Origin: Mycolicibacterium grossiae
Lineage (GTDB): Bacteria > Actinomycetota > Actinomycetes > Mycobacteriales > Mycobacteriaceae
Assembly: GCF_008329645.1 (NCBI RefSeq)
Contig: NZ_CP043474.1
Location: 4,650,001-4,714,000 of the forward strand
Direction: 5' to 3'
Length of the DNA: 64,000 bases
The notes beneath the pieces were generated by a model that saw only the letters and a program-made list of their open reading frames with translations, was not told the origin of the DNA and did not search any database. A program made the position numbers and the translations under genes. This document shows positions 1-8,172 of this stretch, piece after piece; position 1 is the stretch's first letter, and each line of letters opens with the position of its first letter.

Positions 1-242
1 CCGAGGCGTTGGTTGAGCCGGCGGGCGCCGGCCGGACCGCCGGTGCGGCGGCGGGTCCACTCGCCGTCGGCGGCCACCAGCACGACGGTCAGTTCGGTGA
101 CGGTGGTCTGCGGTTCCACGAAGGCCTCGACGCCGGTGTGCGTGGCGACCCACTGGCGCAGGTACGCGAGGTCGGCGGCGGAGTCGTCACCCGCGCGGCC
201 GCGGCCCGCGCCGCGGCGGCGGAACACGTCGAACAGTCCCAC
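1..242 (-). CDS. Conserved mycobacterial protein of unknown function (5' part only)
   Basis: The gene is cut by the left edge; the first 80 codons are visible. It starts at a GTG at 242 with an AGGAG about 10 bases upstream. The N-terminus reads MGLFDVFRRR, followed by a short basic Gly/Arg stretch and then a compact region with the phrase TVTELTVVLVAADGEWTRRR. The sequence resembles a short conserved protein that sits beside dlaT in many mycobacteria and is often labelled oxidoreductase; I see no cofactor motif in the visible part that supports that label. It is divergent from dlaT. Function unknown. Confidence 0.6.
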   Translation of the reverse strand, partial: MGLFDVFRRRGAGRGRAGDDSAADLAYLRQWVATHTGVEAFVEPQTTVTELTVVLVAADGEWTRRRTGGPAGARRLNQRL

Positions 243-403
243 GTCGACTCCACTCCTTCCGTCACAGCCGGTGCCATCGGCTCTCTCGATAGTGCCAGAG
301 CACGCAGTCCGCCGGTCCGCGACGACCGGCGCACCCGAACGTGGAAGGATGGGTGGCGCGAGAATTCGACAGGCACGCGCGACCGTTCGAGGAGTCAACA
401 CAC

Positions 404-2290
404 ATGGCCATCTCCGTCCAGATGCCGGCACTCGGTGAGAGCGTCACAGAGGGCACCGTCACGCGATGGCTGAAGCAGGAGGGTGACACCGTCGAGGTCG
501 ACGAGCCCCTGCTCGAGGTCTCGACCGACAAGGTGGACACCGAGATCCCGTCGCCGGCCGCCGGTGTGCTGACCAAGATCATCGCGCAGGAGGACGACAC
601 CGTCGAGGTCGGCGGCGACCTCGCGACGATCGGCGAGGAAGGCGAGGACGCCGGCTCCGATTCCTCCGGCTCCGATGACGCCGGCGACTCCGGCTCGGAC
701 GACGCCGATTCCGGCGATGCGGGTGAGTCCGGCGCGGAGGCCGAGAGGCCCGCCGAGGAGCCGGCCGCCCAGCCCGAGACGGCGTCCGAGGAGACCGAGG
801 AGCCGGCCGAGTCCGAGCCCGAGTCGAAGCCCGCCGAGTCGAAGCCCGCCGCCGCGAGCGGATCCTCCGGCGGCGACGCCACGTCGGTGAAGATGCCCGA
901 GCTGGGCGAGTCGGTCACCGAGGGCACCGTCACCCGGTGGCTGAAGAAGGTGGGCGACAGCGTCGAGGTCGACGAACCCCTCGTCGAGGTCTCCACCGAC
1001 AAGGTGGACACCGAGATCCCGTCCCCGGTGGCCGGCACGCTGCTGTCGATCAGCGCCGAGGAGGACGACGTCGTCGAGGTGGGCGGCGAGCTGGCGAAGA
1101 TCGGCGCCGAAGGCGCCGCGACGGCCGAGCCCGAACCGGAGCCCGAGCCGGAGCCGGAACCCGAACCGGAGCCCGAGCCGGAGCCCGAACCCAAGCAAGA
1201 GACCAAGCCCGAGCCCGAGCCCGAACAAGAGACGAAGCCCGAGCCCGAGTCCAAGCCGGAGCCGAAGCAGGAGTCGAAGCCCGAACCCGAGCCGAAGCAG
1301 GAACCGGCGTCCTCGGATTCCGGATCCTCGGATTCCTCCTCGGATGCCAGCCCCTACGTCACGCCGCTGGTGCGCAAGCTCGCCACCGAGCACGGCGTCG
1401 ACCTCGCGTCGGTGAAGGGAACCGGCGTCGGCGGCCGGATCCGCAAGCAGGACGTGCTGGCCGCGGCCGAGGCCGCGAAGGCCCCGGAGCCGGCGGCCGA
1501 GCCGGAACGGCCCGCCGCTGCGCCGGCCGCCAAGGCGTCGTCGGCACCGGCCCCGGCGCTGTCGCACCTGCGCGGCACCACGCAGAAGGCCAACCGCATC
1601 CGTCAGATCACGGCGAAGAAGACGCGCGAGAGCCTGCAGACCACCGCGCAGCTGACCCAGACCCACGAGGTCGACCTGACGAAGATCGTCGCGCTGCGGG
1701 CGAAGGCGAAGGCGAGCTTCGCCGAGCGGGAGGGCGTCAACCTGACGTTCCTGCCGTTCTTCGCGGTGGCAGTCGTCGACGCGCTCAAGGCGCACCCGAA
1801 CGTCAACGCCAGCTACGACGAGGACAGCAAGCAGATCACCTACTACGACGCCGAGCACCTCGGCTTCGCGGTGGACACCGAGCAGGGCCTGCTGTCCCCC
1901 GTCGTGCACAACGCCGGCGACCTCTCGCTGGCGGGTCTGGCGCGGGCGATCGCCGACATCGCCGCGCGTGCCCGCTCCGGCAACCTCAAGCCCGACGAGC
2001 TGAGCGGCGGCACGTTCACGATCACCAACATCGGCAGCCAGGGCGCGCTGTTCGACACGCCGATCCTGGTGCCGCCGCAGGCGGCGATGCTGGGCACGGG
2101 CGCGATCGTCAAGCGGCCGCGGGTGATCGTCGACGAGTTCGGCAACGAGTCGATCGGCGTGCGGTCGGTGGCCTACCTGCCGCTGACCTACGACCACCGC
2201 CTCATCGACGGCGCGGACGCCGGCCGGTTCCTCACCACCGTGAAGCGACGTCTCGAAGAAGGAGCCTTCGAGGCCGACCTGGGCCTGTAG
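404..2290 (+). CDS. dlaT: Dihydrolipoamide acyltransferase (E2) DlaT
   Basis: E2 core of the 2-oxoacid dehydrogenase complexes; in M. tuberculosis DlaT serves pyruvate dehydrogenase and the peroxynitrite reductase/peroxidase system with AhpD, AhpC and Lpd. The 628-residue protein has two lipoyl domains with the lipoylated lysine in STDKVDTEIPSP (K43 and K200), a peripheral subunit-binding domain at about 316-352 and a C-terminal acyltransferase domain with DHRLIDG (His598, Asp602). The inter-lipoyl linker is acidic and Ser/Ala-rich, and the second linker (about 240-310) is a long Pro-Glu/Lys repeat. ATG 404 is preceded by GAGGAG. Lipoate for this protein would come from lipB and lipA just downstream. 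Confidence 0.97.
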   Translation: MAISVQMPALGESVTEGTVTRWLKQEGDTVEVDEPLLEVSTDKVDTEIPSPAAGVLTKIIAQEDDTVEVGGDLATIGEEGEDAGSDSSGSDDAGDSGSDDADSGDAGESGAEAERPAEEPAAQPETASEETEEPAESEPESKPAESKPAAASGSSGGDATSVKMPELGESVTEGTVTRWLKKVGDSVEVDEPLVEVSTDKVDTEIPSPVAGTLLSISAEEDDVVEVGGELAKIGAEGAATAEPEPEPEPEPEPEPEPEPEPEPKQETKPEPEPEQETKPEPESKPEPKQESKPEPEPKQEPASSDSGSSDSSSDASPYVTPLVRKLATEHGVDLASVKGTGVGGRIRKQDVLAAAEAAKAPEPAAEPERPAAAPAAKASSAPAPALSHLRGTTQKANRIRQITAKKTRESLQTTAQLTQTHEVDLTKIVALRAKAKASFAEREGVNLTFLPFFAVAVVDALKAHPNVNASYDEDSKQITYYDAEHLGFAVDTEQGLLSPVVHNAGDLSLAGLARAIADIAARARSGNLKPDELSGGTFTITNIGSQGALFDTPILVPPQAAMLGTGAIVKRPRVIVDEFGNESIGVRSVAYLPLTYDHRLIDGADAGRFLTTVKRRLEEGAFEADLGL

Positions 2291-2305
2291 GGCGGAGCGA
2301 GCGAC

Positions 2306-3229
2306 GTGACCTTCCCGGGCGGCAACTCGGTGATCGCGATCGCGGGCTCCTCCGGTCTGATCGGTTCGGCGCTGGTGACGGCGCTGCGCGCGGCCGATCA
2401 CCGGGTGCGCCGCATCGTGCGCAAGGCGCCGACGCATGCCGACGACGTGTTCTGGAACCCGGCGACCGGTGAGTTCGATCCGGCCACGCTGAGCGACGTC
2501 GACGCCGTGGTGAACCTGTGCGGTGTCGGCGTCGCCGACAAGCGGTGGTCGGGGGCGTTCAAGCAGAGCCTGCGTGACAGCCGGATCGCGCCGACCGAGG
2601 TCCTCGCCCAGGCGGTGGCGGCCGCCGGGGTGCCGGTGCTGGTGAACGCCAGCGCGGTCGGGTTCTACGGCGACACCCGCAACCGCGTCGTCGACGAGAG
2701 CGCCCCCCGCGGCGACGGCTTCCTGGCGCGCCTCTGCGAGGACTGGGAGGCCGCCACCGGCGCGGCCGCGGCAGCCGGTGCCCGGGTGGTCCTGCTGCGC
2801 ACCGGGCTGGTGCTGTCCCCGTCGGGAGGGCTGCTCGCCCGGCTGCGGCCGCTGTTCGCGCTCGGGCTCGGCGCCCGGCTCGGCAATGGGCGGCAGTACA
2901 TGCCGTGGATCAGCCTCGAGGACGTGGTGCGCGCCGTGCTGTTCGCCATGGGCCACGACGACGTCGCGGGCCCGCTCAACCTCACCGGCCCCGCGCCGGT
3001 GACCAACGCGGAGTTCACCGCGGCCGTCGGGCGGGCCGTCCACCGGCCGACCCCGTTGGCCGTGCCCGGCATCGCGTTGCGCACGATCCTCGGCGAGTTC
3101 GCCGAGGAGGGGCTGCTCGGCGGTCAGCGGGCGATCCCCGCGGCGCTCGAGCGGGCCGGATTCGCGTTCCATCACAACACCATCGGCGAGGCGCTCGCCT
3201 TCGCCACGGCACCGAAGAGCGGCGGCTGA
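2306..3229 (+). CDS. TIGR01777-family NAD(P)-binding epimerase-like protein
   Basis: Short-chain dehydrogenase/epimerase-like protein, orthologue of Rv2216 by position and sequence. The N-terminal Rossmann motif is GSSGLIGSAL, and NASAVGFYGD and the C-terminal DUF1731-type region are typical of the TIGR01777 family. Length 307 aa is normal. It follows dlaT by 15 bases and precedes lipB by 10, so it is probably co-transcribed with the lipoate genes. Substrate unknown. GTG 2306 has a GGAG about 9 bases upstream. Confidence 0.9.
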   Translation: MTFPGGNSVIAIAGSSGLIGSALVTALRAADHRVRRIVRKAPTHADDVFWNPATGEFDPATLSDVDAVVNLCGVGVADKRWSGAFKQSLRDSRIAPTEVLAQAVAAAGVPVLVNASAVGFYGDTRNRVVDESAPRGDGFLARLCEDWEAATGAAAAAGARVVLLRTGLVLSPSGGLLARLRPLFALGLGARLGNGRQYMPWISLEDVVRAVLFAMGHDDVAGPLNLTGPAPVTNAEFTAAVGRAVHRPTPLAVPGIALRTILGEFAEEGLLGGQRAIPAALERAGFAFHHNTIGEALAFATAPKSGG

Positions 3230-3239
3230 CGCGAGTACC

Positions 3240-3950
3240 GTGAACACCATGGCAGCTGGGTCCCCGAAGGCGTCGGTCCGCAGCGCGGCGACACCGGTGG
3301 ACGTCCGCCGTCTCGGCACCGTCGAGTACCGCGAGGCGTGGGACCTGCAGCGCGAACTGGCGGCGGCACGGGTGGCCGGTGGGCCCGACACGCTGCTGCT
3401 GCTCGAGCATCCGCCGACCTACACCGCGGGCAAGCGCACCGAGCCGCACGAGCGGCCGCACGACGGCACCCCGGTGATCGACACCGACCGGGGCGGCAAG
3501 ATCACCTGGCACGGTCCCGGACAGCTCGTCGGCTACCCGATCATCGGGCTCGCCGAGCCCATGGACGTCGTCGAGTTCGTCCGGCGGCTCGAGGACGCCC
3601 TCATCGCGGTGTGCGCCGATCTCGGCGTGCCGACGCGTCGCGTCGCGGGCCGGTCGGGGGTGTGGGTGGCCGCCGACGATCCCGCGGTCGGCTTCCGGCC
3701 CGCCCGGAAAATAGCCGCGATCGGCATCCGGGTGGCCCGGGCGACGACACTGCACGGCTTCGCCCTGAACTGTGATTGTGATCTCGGCGCCTACGGGTCG
3801 ATCGTGCCGTGTGGCATCGCCGACGCCGGCGTCACCTCGCTGACCGCGGAACTCGGCCGCCGCGTCGCCGTCGACGACGTCGCCGAGCGGGTGGCCGCGT
3901 CCGTGCGCGACGCCCTCGACGGCGTGGCGGCAGTAGCATTGACGTCGTGA
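3240..3950 (+). CDS. lipB: Octanoyltransferase LipB
   Basis: Transfers octanoyl from octanoyl-ACP to lipoyl domains, the first step of de novo lipoate synthesis. From GTG 3240 the protein has 236 aa. The catalytic pair is visible: Lys157 in ARKIAAIGI and Cys191 in IVPCGI, 34 residues apart as in the M. tuberculosis enzyme (K142/C176). The conserved GGKITWHGPGQLVGYP block is present. An ATG at 3249 would give a protein three residues shorter and cannot be excluded. The stop overlaps the lipA start (GTGA). Confidence 0.96.
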   Translation: MNTMAAGSPKASVRSAATPVDVRRLGTVEYREAWDLQRELAAARVAGGPDTLLLLEHPPTYTAGKRTEPHERPHDGTPVIDTDRGGKITWHGPGQLVGYPIIGLAEPMDVVEFVRRLEDALIAVCADLGVPTRRVAGRSGVWVAADDPAVGFRPARKIAAIGIRVARATTLHGFALNCDCDLGAYGSIVPCGIADAGVTSLTAELGRRVAVDDVAERVAASVRDALDGVAAVALTS

Positions 3951-4882
3951 GCGTCGACCCGGGAACCCGCAAGCTGCTGCGCCTCGAGGTCCGCAACGCC
4001 GAAACGCCCATCGAGCGCAAGCCGCCGTGGATCAAGACGACGCTGCGGACCGGCCCCGAGTACAAGGAACTCAAGGCGCTGGTGCGCCGCGAGGGCCTGC
4101 ACACGGTGTGCGAGGAGGCGGGCTGCCCCAACATCTACGAGTGCTGGGAGGACCGCGAGGCCACGTTCCTCATCGGCGGCGAGCAGTGCACCCGCCGCTG
4201 CGACTTCTGCCAGATCGACACCGGCAAGCCGGCCGACCTGGACCGCGACGAGCCGCGCCGGGTGGCCGAGAGCGTGCAGGCGATGGGTCTGCGTTATTCC
4301 ACGGTGACGGGCGTCGCGCGCGACGACCTGCCCGACGGCGGCGCGTGGCTGTACGCCGAGACGGTTCGGCAGATCAAGGCGCTGAACCCGAACACCGGCG
4401 TCGAGCTGCTCATCCCGGACTTCAACGCGATTCCCGAGCAACTGGAGACGGTGTTCGAGACCCGCCCGGAGGTGTTGGCGCACAACGTCGAAACCGTGCC
4501 GCGCATCTTCAAGCGGATCCGGCCGGCGTTCCGCTACCAGCGCAGCATGGACGTCATCACCGCCGCCCGCGACTACGGTCTGGTGACGAAGAGCAACCTG
4601 ATCCTCGGCATGGGCGAGACGCCCGAGGAAGTCCGCGCCGCACTCGACGACCTGCTCGCGGCGGGCTGCGACATCGTCACCATCACCCAGTACCTGCGGC
4701 CCTCGGCGCGGCACCACCCCGTGGAACGGTGGGTCAAGCCGGAGGAGTTCGTCGAGCACCAGGAGTACGCGCAGCGCATCGGGTTCATCGGCGTGCTGGC
4801 CGGTCCCCTGGTCCGCAGCTCGTACCGCGCCGGCCGGCTCTACGCCGAGGCTGCGCGCATCCGGGCCGCCGCTTCGTCCTGA
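3947..4882 (+). CDS. lipA: Lipoyl synthase LipA
   Basis: Radical-SAM enzyme that inserts two sulfurs into protein-bound octanoate. The 311-residue protein has both iron-sulfur sites: C55-x4-C60-x5-C66 for the auxiliary cluster and C81-x3-C85-x2-C88 for the SAM cluster, plus the C-terminal RSSYRAG motif. Start GTG 3947 overlaps the lipB stop by 4 bases, indicating translational coupling. Product of LipB is its direct substrate, and DlaT is a natural target. Confidence 0.97.
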   Translation: MSVDPGTRKLLRLEVRNAETPIERKPPWIKTTLRTGPEYKELKALVRREGLHTVCEEAGCPNIYECWEDREATFLIGGEQCTRRCDFCQIDTGKPADLDRDEPRRVAESVQAMGLRYSTVTGVARDDLPDGGAWLYAETVRQIKALNPNTGVELLIPDFNAIPEQLETVFETRPEVLAHNVETVPRIFKRIRPAFRYQRSMDVITAARDYGLVTKSNLILGMGETPEEVRAALDDLLAAGCDIVTITQYLRPSARHHPVERWVKPEEFVEHQEYAQRIGFIGVLAGPLVRSSYRAGRLYAEAARIRAAASS

Positions 4883-4923
4883 CCGCCTCGTCCTGACCGG
4901 GGCCATCCCCGTATCCTGGACCA

Positions 4924-5679
4924 ATGGCGAAGACGCGCAACAAGGCCGAACTGAAGGCCGCCAAGGCCGAGGCGAAGGCCACCCGCAAGGCGGCCGCCAA
5001 GGAGCGGCGCAGCCAGCTGTGGCAGGCGTTCCAGATCCAGCGCAAGGAGGACAAGCGCCTCCTGCCGTACATGATCGGCGCGTTCGTGGTGATCGTGGCG
5101 GCGGCCGTCGTCGCCGGCATCCTGAGCGGCAGCACGTTCACCCTCGCGACGCTGGTCCCCCTCGGCGTGGTGCTCGGCGCGCTCGTCGCGTTCATCGTGT
5201 TCGGCCGGCGCGCGCAGAAGTCGGTCTACCGCAAAGCGGAGGGCCAGACCGGCGCGGCGGCATGGGCGCTGGACAACCTGCGCGGCAAGTGGCGCGTGAC
5301 CCCGGGCGTCGCGGCGACCGGTCACTTCGACGCCGTGCACCGCGTCATCGGCCGCCCGGGCGTGATCTTCGTCGGCGAGGGTGCCGCCCAGCGCGTCAAA
5401 CCCCTGCTGGCGCAGGAGAAGAAGCGGACCGCCCGCATCGTCGGCGACGTGCCGATCTACGACTTCGTCGTGGGCAACGGCGAGGGCGAGGTACCGCTGT
5501 CGAAGCTCGAGCGGCACCTGACCAAGCTGCCCGCCAACATCACGGCCAAGCAGATGGACTCGCTGGAGTCCCGGCTGGCCGCGCTGGGGTCGCGCGTCGG
5601 CCCCGCCGCGATGCCCAAGGGACCGCTGCCGGGCAACGCCAAGATGCGCGGTGTGCAACGCACGGTGCGCCGCCGCTGA
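4924..5679 (+). CDS. DUF4191 integral membrane protein (Rv2219-like)
   Basis: 251 aa. The N-terminus (1-45) is very rich in Lys/Ala/Arg and probably cytoplasmic. Two membrane segments follow at about 50-71 and 75-95, then a soluble domain of about 150 residues. This is the DUF4191 family, always found after lipA in mycobacteria. No enzymatic motif is visible and the function is unknown. Confidence 0.9.
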   Translation: MAKTRNKAELKAAKAEAKATRKAAAKERRSQLWQAFQIQRKEDKRLLPYMIGAFVVIVAAAVVAGILSGSTFTLATLVPLGVVLGALVAFIVFGRRAQKSVYRKAEGQTGAAAWALDNLRGKWRVTPGVAATGHFDAVHRVIGRPGVIFVGEGAAQRVKPLLAQEKKRTARIVGDVPIYDFVVGNGEGEVPLSKLERHLTKLPANITAKQMDSLESRLAALGSRVGPAAMPKGPLPGNAKMRGVQRTVRRR

Positions 5680-5743
5680 CCGTCCCGACGCCGATCGGCG
5701 ATTACGCCGCCACCGTTATTTGACGTAGGCAACAATATGCGGC

Positions 5744-7570
5744 GTGTGTACCGCATGCGCCTGGGCCCCGCACTTCGCCGCCCTGGGCGCCCCCACCACC
5801 CGCCGCACGGCATTGCGCACCGCCGCCGCGGTCGTCCTCGCGGCGACCGCCGTCACGGCCTGCTCGTCCGGGTCGACCTCGTCCGGAGATGACGCGGGCG
5901 CCGGCGGGAACGCGGACGCCGACTCGGCCGCGGACGTCGTCCTGCACAACGGACGCGTCTACACCGTCGCCGGCCCTGCACCGTGGGCACAGGCGGTCGC
6001 CGTGCGCGGCAACGTCATCGCCTACGTCGGCGACGACCCGGGCGCCTTGGCCCTGGCCGGCCCCGGCACGCGCGTCGTCGACCTGGGCGGCAAGCTGCTC
6101 ATGCCGGGCTTCGTCGAGGGGCACATCCACCCCTTCCTGGGGGCGTTCCTCGGCCACGGCGTCGACCTGCAGGTGGACACCAAGGACGACGCGCTGGCCG
6201 CCATCGCGGCGTACGCCGCAGAGCACCCCGACGGGCCGGTGCGCGGATTCGGCTGGCGGGTGGACATGTTCGGCCCCGACGGTCCCACCCGGGCGGACCT
6301 CGACCGCGTCCTGCCCGACCGGCCGGGCTTCATCTTCGCCATCGACGCGCACAGCATGTGGGCCAACAGCGCGGCCCTCGAGGCCGCCGGCGTGGGACGC
6401 GACACCCCGGATCCGGTACCCGGCTTCAGCTACTACGCCCGCGACGCGCACGGCGACCCGACCGGCTACGTCCTCGAGATCAACGCGGTGCTGAGCCTCG
6501 TCAACGCCGTCGACCCGATCTCCCCCGACGGCATGCAGCGCATGCTCGAGGAGTGGCTGCCCCGCGCAGCCGAGGCGGGCATCACGTCGGTGTTCGACGC
6601 CGGCGTGCCGCCGGTCGGCGGCGACCAGGCCGAGATCATCGCCCTCTACGCCGACGTCGAGGCCAAGGGCGCCCTGCCGTTCCGCGTCGTCGCCTCCTAC
6701 AGCGTCAAGTCCCCGCCCTTCGACGACGCCGTCGCGAAGCTGACCGAGGCGCGCCGGCGGGTCCGGACCGACCTCGTCGACGTCAGCGTCGTCAAGATCG
6801 TCGGCGACGGCACCCAGGGCGGCTACACGGCCTGGCTCATCGAGCCCTACGCCGACGAACCGGACTCGACCGGCGGCTCGCCGTTCACCGAGGCGCAGTG
6901 GCACGACATGATCGCCGCGATCGACGCCGCCGGGATCGACGTGCACGTGCACGCGTGTGGGGAACGCACCACGCGCGTCGCCCTGGACGCGATCGAGAAG
7001 GCGATCGCCGCCAACGGTCCGCGGGACCGCAGGCATGCGATCGCCCACCTCGTCTACGTGCAGGACCCGGACAGCGCGCGGTTCGCCGCCACCGGCGTGG
7101 TTGCGCAGTTCTCGGCCAACTGGTTCTCCGCCGATCCCGACACCGTGCTCAACATGGCCGCGCGCTACGGGTCGCCGCGCAAGGACCTCTTCTACCGCGC
7201 CCAGGACGTGCTGCGCTCCGGCGGGCGCATCTCGCTGGGCACCGACTGGCCGGCCGCGGGCTACTTCTCCACCTACCGGCCGCTCGACTCGATCCAGATC
7301 GGCGTCACCCGGCAGCTGATCGGCCGCCCCGACGCGCCGGTCCTCGCGCCGGCCGACCAGGCGCTCTCGGTCGCCGAGGCCGTGCACGCCAACACCCTCG
7401 GCGCGGCCTACCAGATCCGGCTCGACGACCGCGTCGGCTCGATCGAGGTCGGCAAGCTCGCCGACCTCATCGTGCTGGACCGCAACATCCTCGAGGGCGA
7501 CCCGCACGACATCCACGCCGCCAAGGTCGTGCTGACGATGATGGACGGCCGCGTTCGGCACCAGGCGTGA
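5744..7570 (+). CDS. Exported amidohydrolase (YtcJ-like), probable Tat lipoprotein
   Basis: 608 aa. The N-terminus has a twin-arginine stretch (TRRTALRT), a hydrophobic core and a lipobox-like AATAVTAC, so it is probably exported by Tat and lipid-anchored. A Ser/Gly/Asp-rich linker leads into an amidohydrolase domain (amidohydrolase family 3): metal-binding HIHP near residue 125, HVHACGERT for metal/substrate contact, and SLGTDWPA near the end. Such enzymes hydrolyse N-acyl or related C-N bonds; the substrate cannot be told. The GTG 5744 start is chosen because it includes the signal; a GTG two bases later is in another frame. Confidence 0.85.
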   Translation: MCTACAWAPHFAALGAPTTRRTALRTAAAVVLAATAVTACSSGSTSSGDDAGAGGNADADSAADVVLHNGRVYTVAGPAPWAQAVAVRGNVIAYVGDDPGALALAGPGTRVVDLGGKLLMPGFVEGHIHPFLGAFLGHGVDLQVDTKDDALAAIAAYAAEHPDGPVRGFGWRVDMFGPDGPTRADLDRVLPDRPGFIFAIDAHSMWANSAALEAAGVGRDTPDPVPGFSYYARDAHGDPTGYVLEINAVLSLVNAVDPISPDGMQRMLEEWLPRAAEAGITSVFDAGVPPVGGDQAEIIALYADVEAKGALPFRVVASYSVKSPPFDDAVAKLTEARRRVRTDLVDVSVVKIVGDGTQGGYTAWLIEPYADEPDSTGGSPFTEAQWHDMIAAIDAAGIDVHVHACGERTTRVALDAIEKAIAANGPRDRRHAIAHLVYVQDPDSARFAATGVVAQFSANWFSADPDTVLNMAARYGSPRKDLFYRAQDVLRSGGRISLGTDWPAAGYFSTYRPLDSIQIGVTRQLIGRPDAPVLAPADQALSVAEAVHANTLGAAYQIRLDDRVGSIEVGKLADLIVLDRNILEGDPHDIHAAKVVLTMMDGRVRHQA

Positions 7571-7589
7571 CGGCCCTACCTCCGGATGG

Positions 7590-8057
7590 CTACCTGCGGA
7601 TGACGACGGTCTTCGAGGCGAGGTCGTGCAGGCCGCGGTGATCGGCGTCGGTGAACAACGCGGGGATGACGAGGACGATCAGCACGCCGCGCAGCAGCGC
7701 CCGACCCCATCCGACGTGGTCGCGACCGTCGGCCGTCGCCACCATCAGGCCCAGCGCGTACTGGCCCGGGGTGAAGCCGAACAACCGCACCGCCACCACC
7801 CCGAGCACCAGCCAGATCACCAGCACGGCCGTCGAGAGCGCCCCGGACGACACCCAGCCGAGCGCGATCGCCAGACCGGCGAGGCCGTAACCGATCAGCC
7901 AGTCGATCAGCAGCGCGCCCATGCGCCGGCCGAACCGCGCGATCGACCGCGACCCCTGATCGGGCAGGCCGAGGCGTTGACCGGGGTAGTCGCCGTGGGT
8001 CGGGTCCCCCGCGCCGGGCGGCGGACCGGACAGCCACGAACCGAAGCTGCGCGCCAT
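7590..8057 (-). CDS. RDD-family membrane protein
   Basis: 155 aa from ATG 8057. After a soluble N-terminus of about 40 residues there is the Arg...Asp pattern of RDD proteins (GRRMGALLIDWLIGYG) and three hydrophobic segments. It corresponds to the small RDD gene next to glnA1 in mycobacteria (Rv2219A). Function unknown; suggested roles for RDD proteins include ion transport. Convergent with the amidohydrolase and divergent from glnA1. A further upstream start at 8096 would add 13 residues that look non-coding. Confidence 0.85.
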   Translation of the reverse strand: MARSFGSWLSGPPPGAGDPTHGDYPGQRLGLPDQGSRSIARFGRRMGALLIDWLIGYGLAGLAIALGWVSSGALSTAVLVIWLVLGVVAVRLFGFTPGQYALGLMVATADGRDHVGWGRALLRGVLIVLVIPALFTDADHRGLHDLASKTVVIRR

Positions 8058-8085
8058 GGCCCCAGCATAGGAGGAGCCGCATTGC

Positions 8086-8123
8086 GTAACGTCCACGCAA
8101 CATCCGGTTGACTGGCGTGCAAC
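8086..8123 (+). promoter_or_regulatory. Candidate GlnR operator upstream of glnA1
   Basis: Four 5-mers follow at an exact 11-base period: GTAAC (8086), GCAAC (8097), TTGAC (8108) and GCAAC (8119), each separated by 6 bases. Tandem AC-n9-AC half sites of this kind are the known signature of actinobacterial GlnR operators, and glnA1 is a GlnR target in mycobacteria. The block lies 50-87 bases before the glnA1 start. The assignment is from pattern and context only. Confidence 0.6.
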
Positions 8124-8172
8124 ATCGTGTCCATAGCGTCAACCGGCGGGTTACCAGACAAGGAGAGCATTA

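Noticed and set aside
262..1254. Long minus-strand reading frame rich in Gly/Ser opposite dlaT
   Set aside because: It is the antisense of the dlaT Pro-Glu linker and lipoyl domains; no family similarity and no ribosome site. High GC keeps antisense frames open.
395..3391. 998-residue minus-strand reading frame
   Set aside because: Antisense of dlaT and the next genes, with Arg/Leu-rich low complexity only; the plus-strand frames code for well-known proteins.
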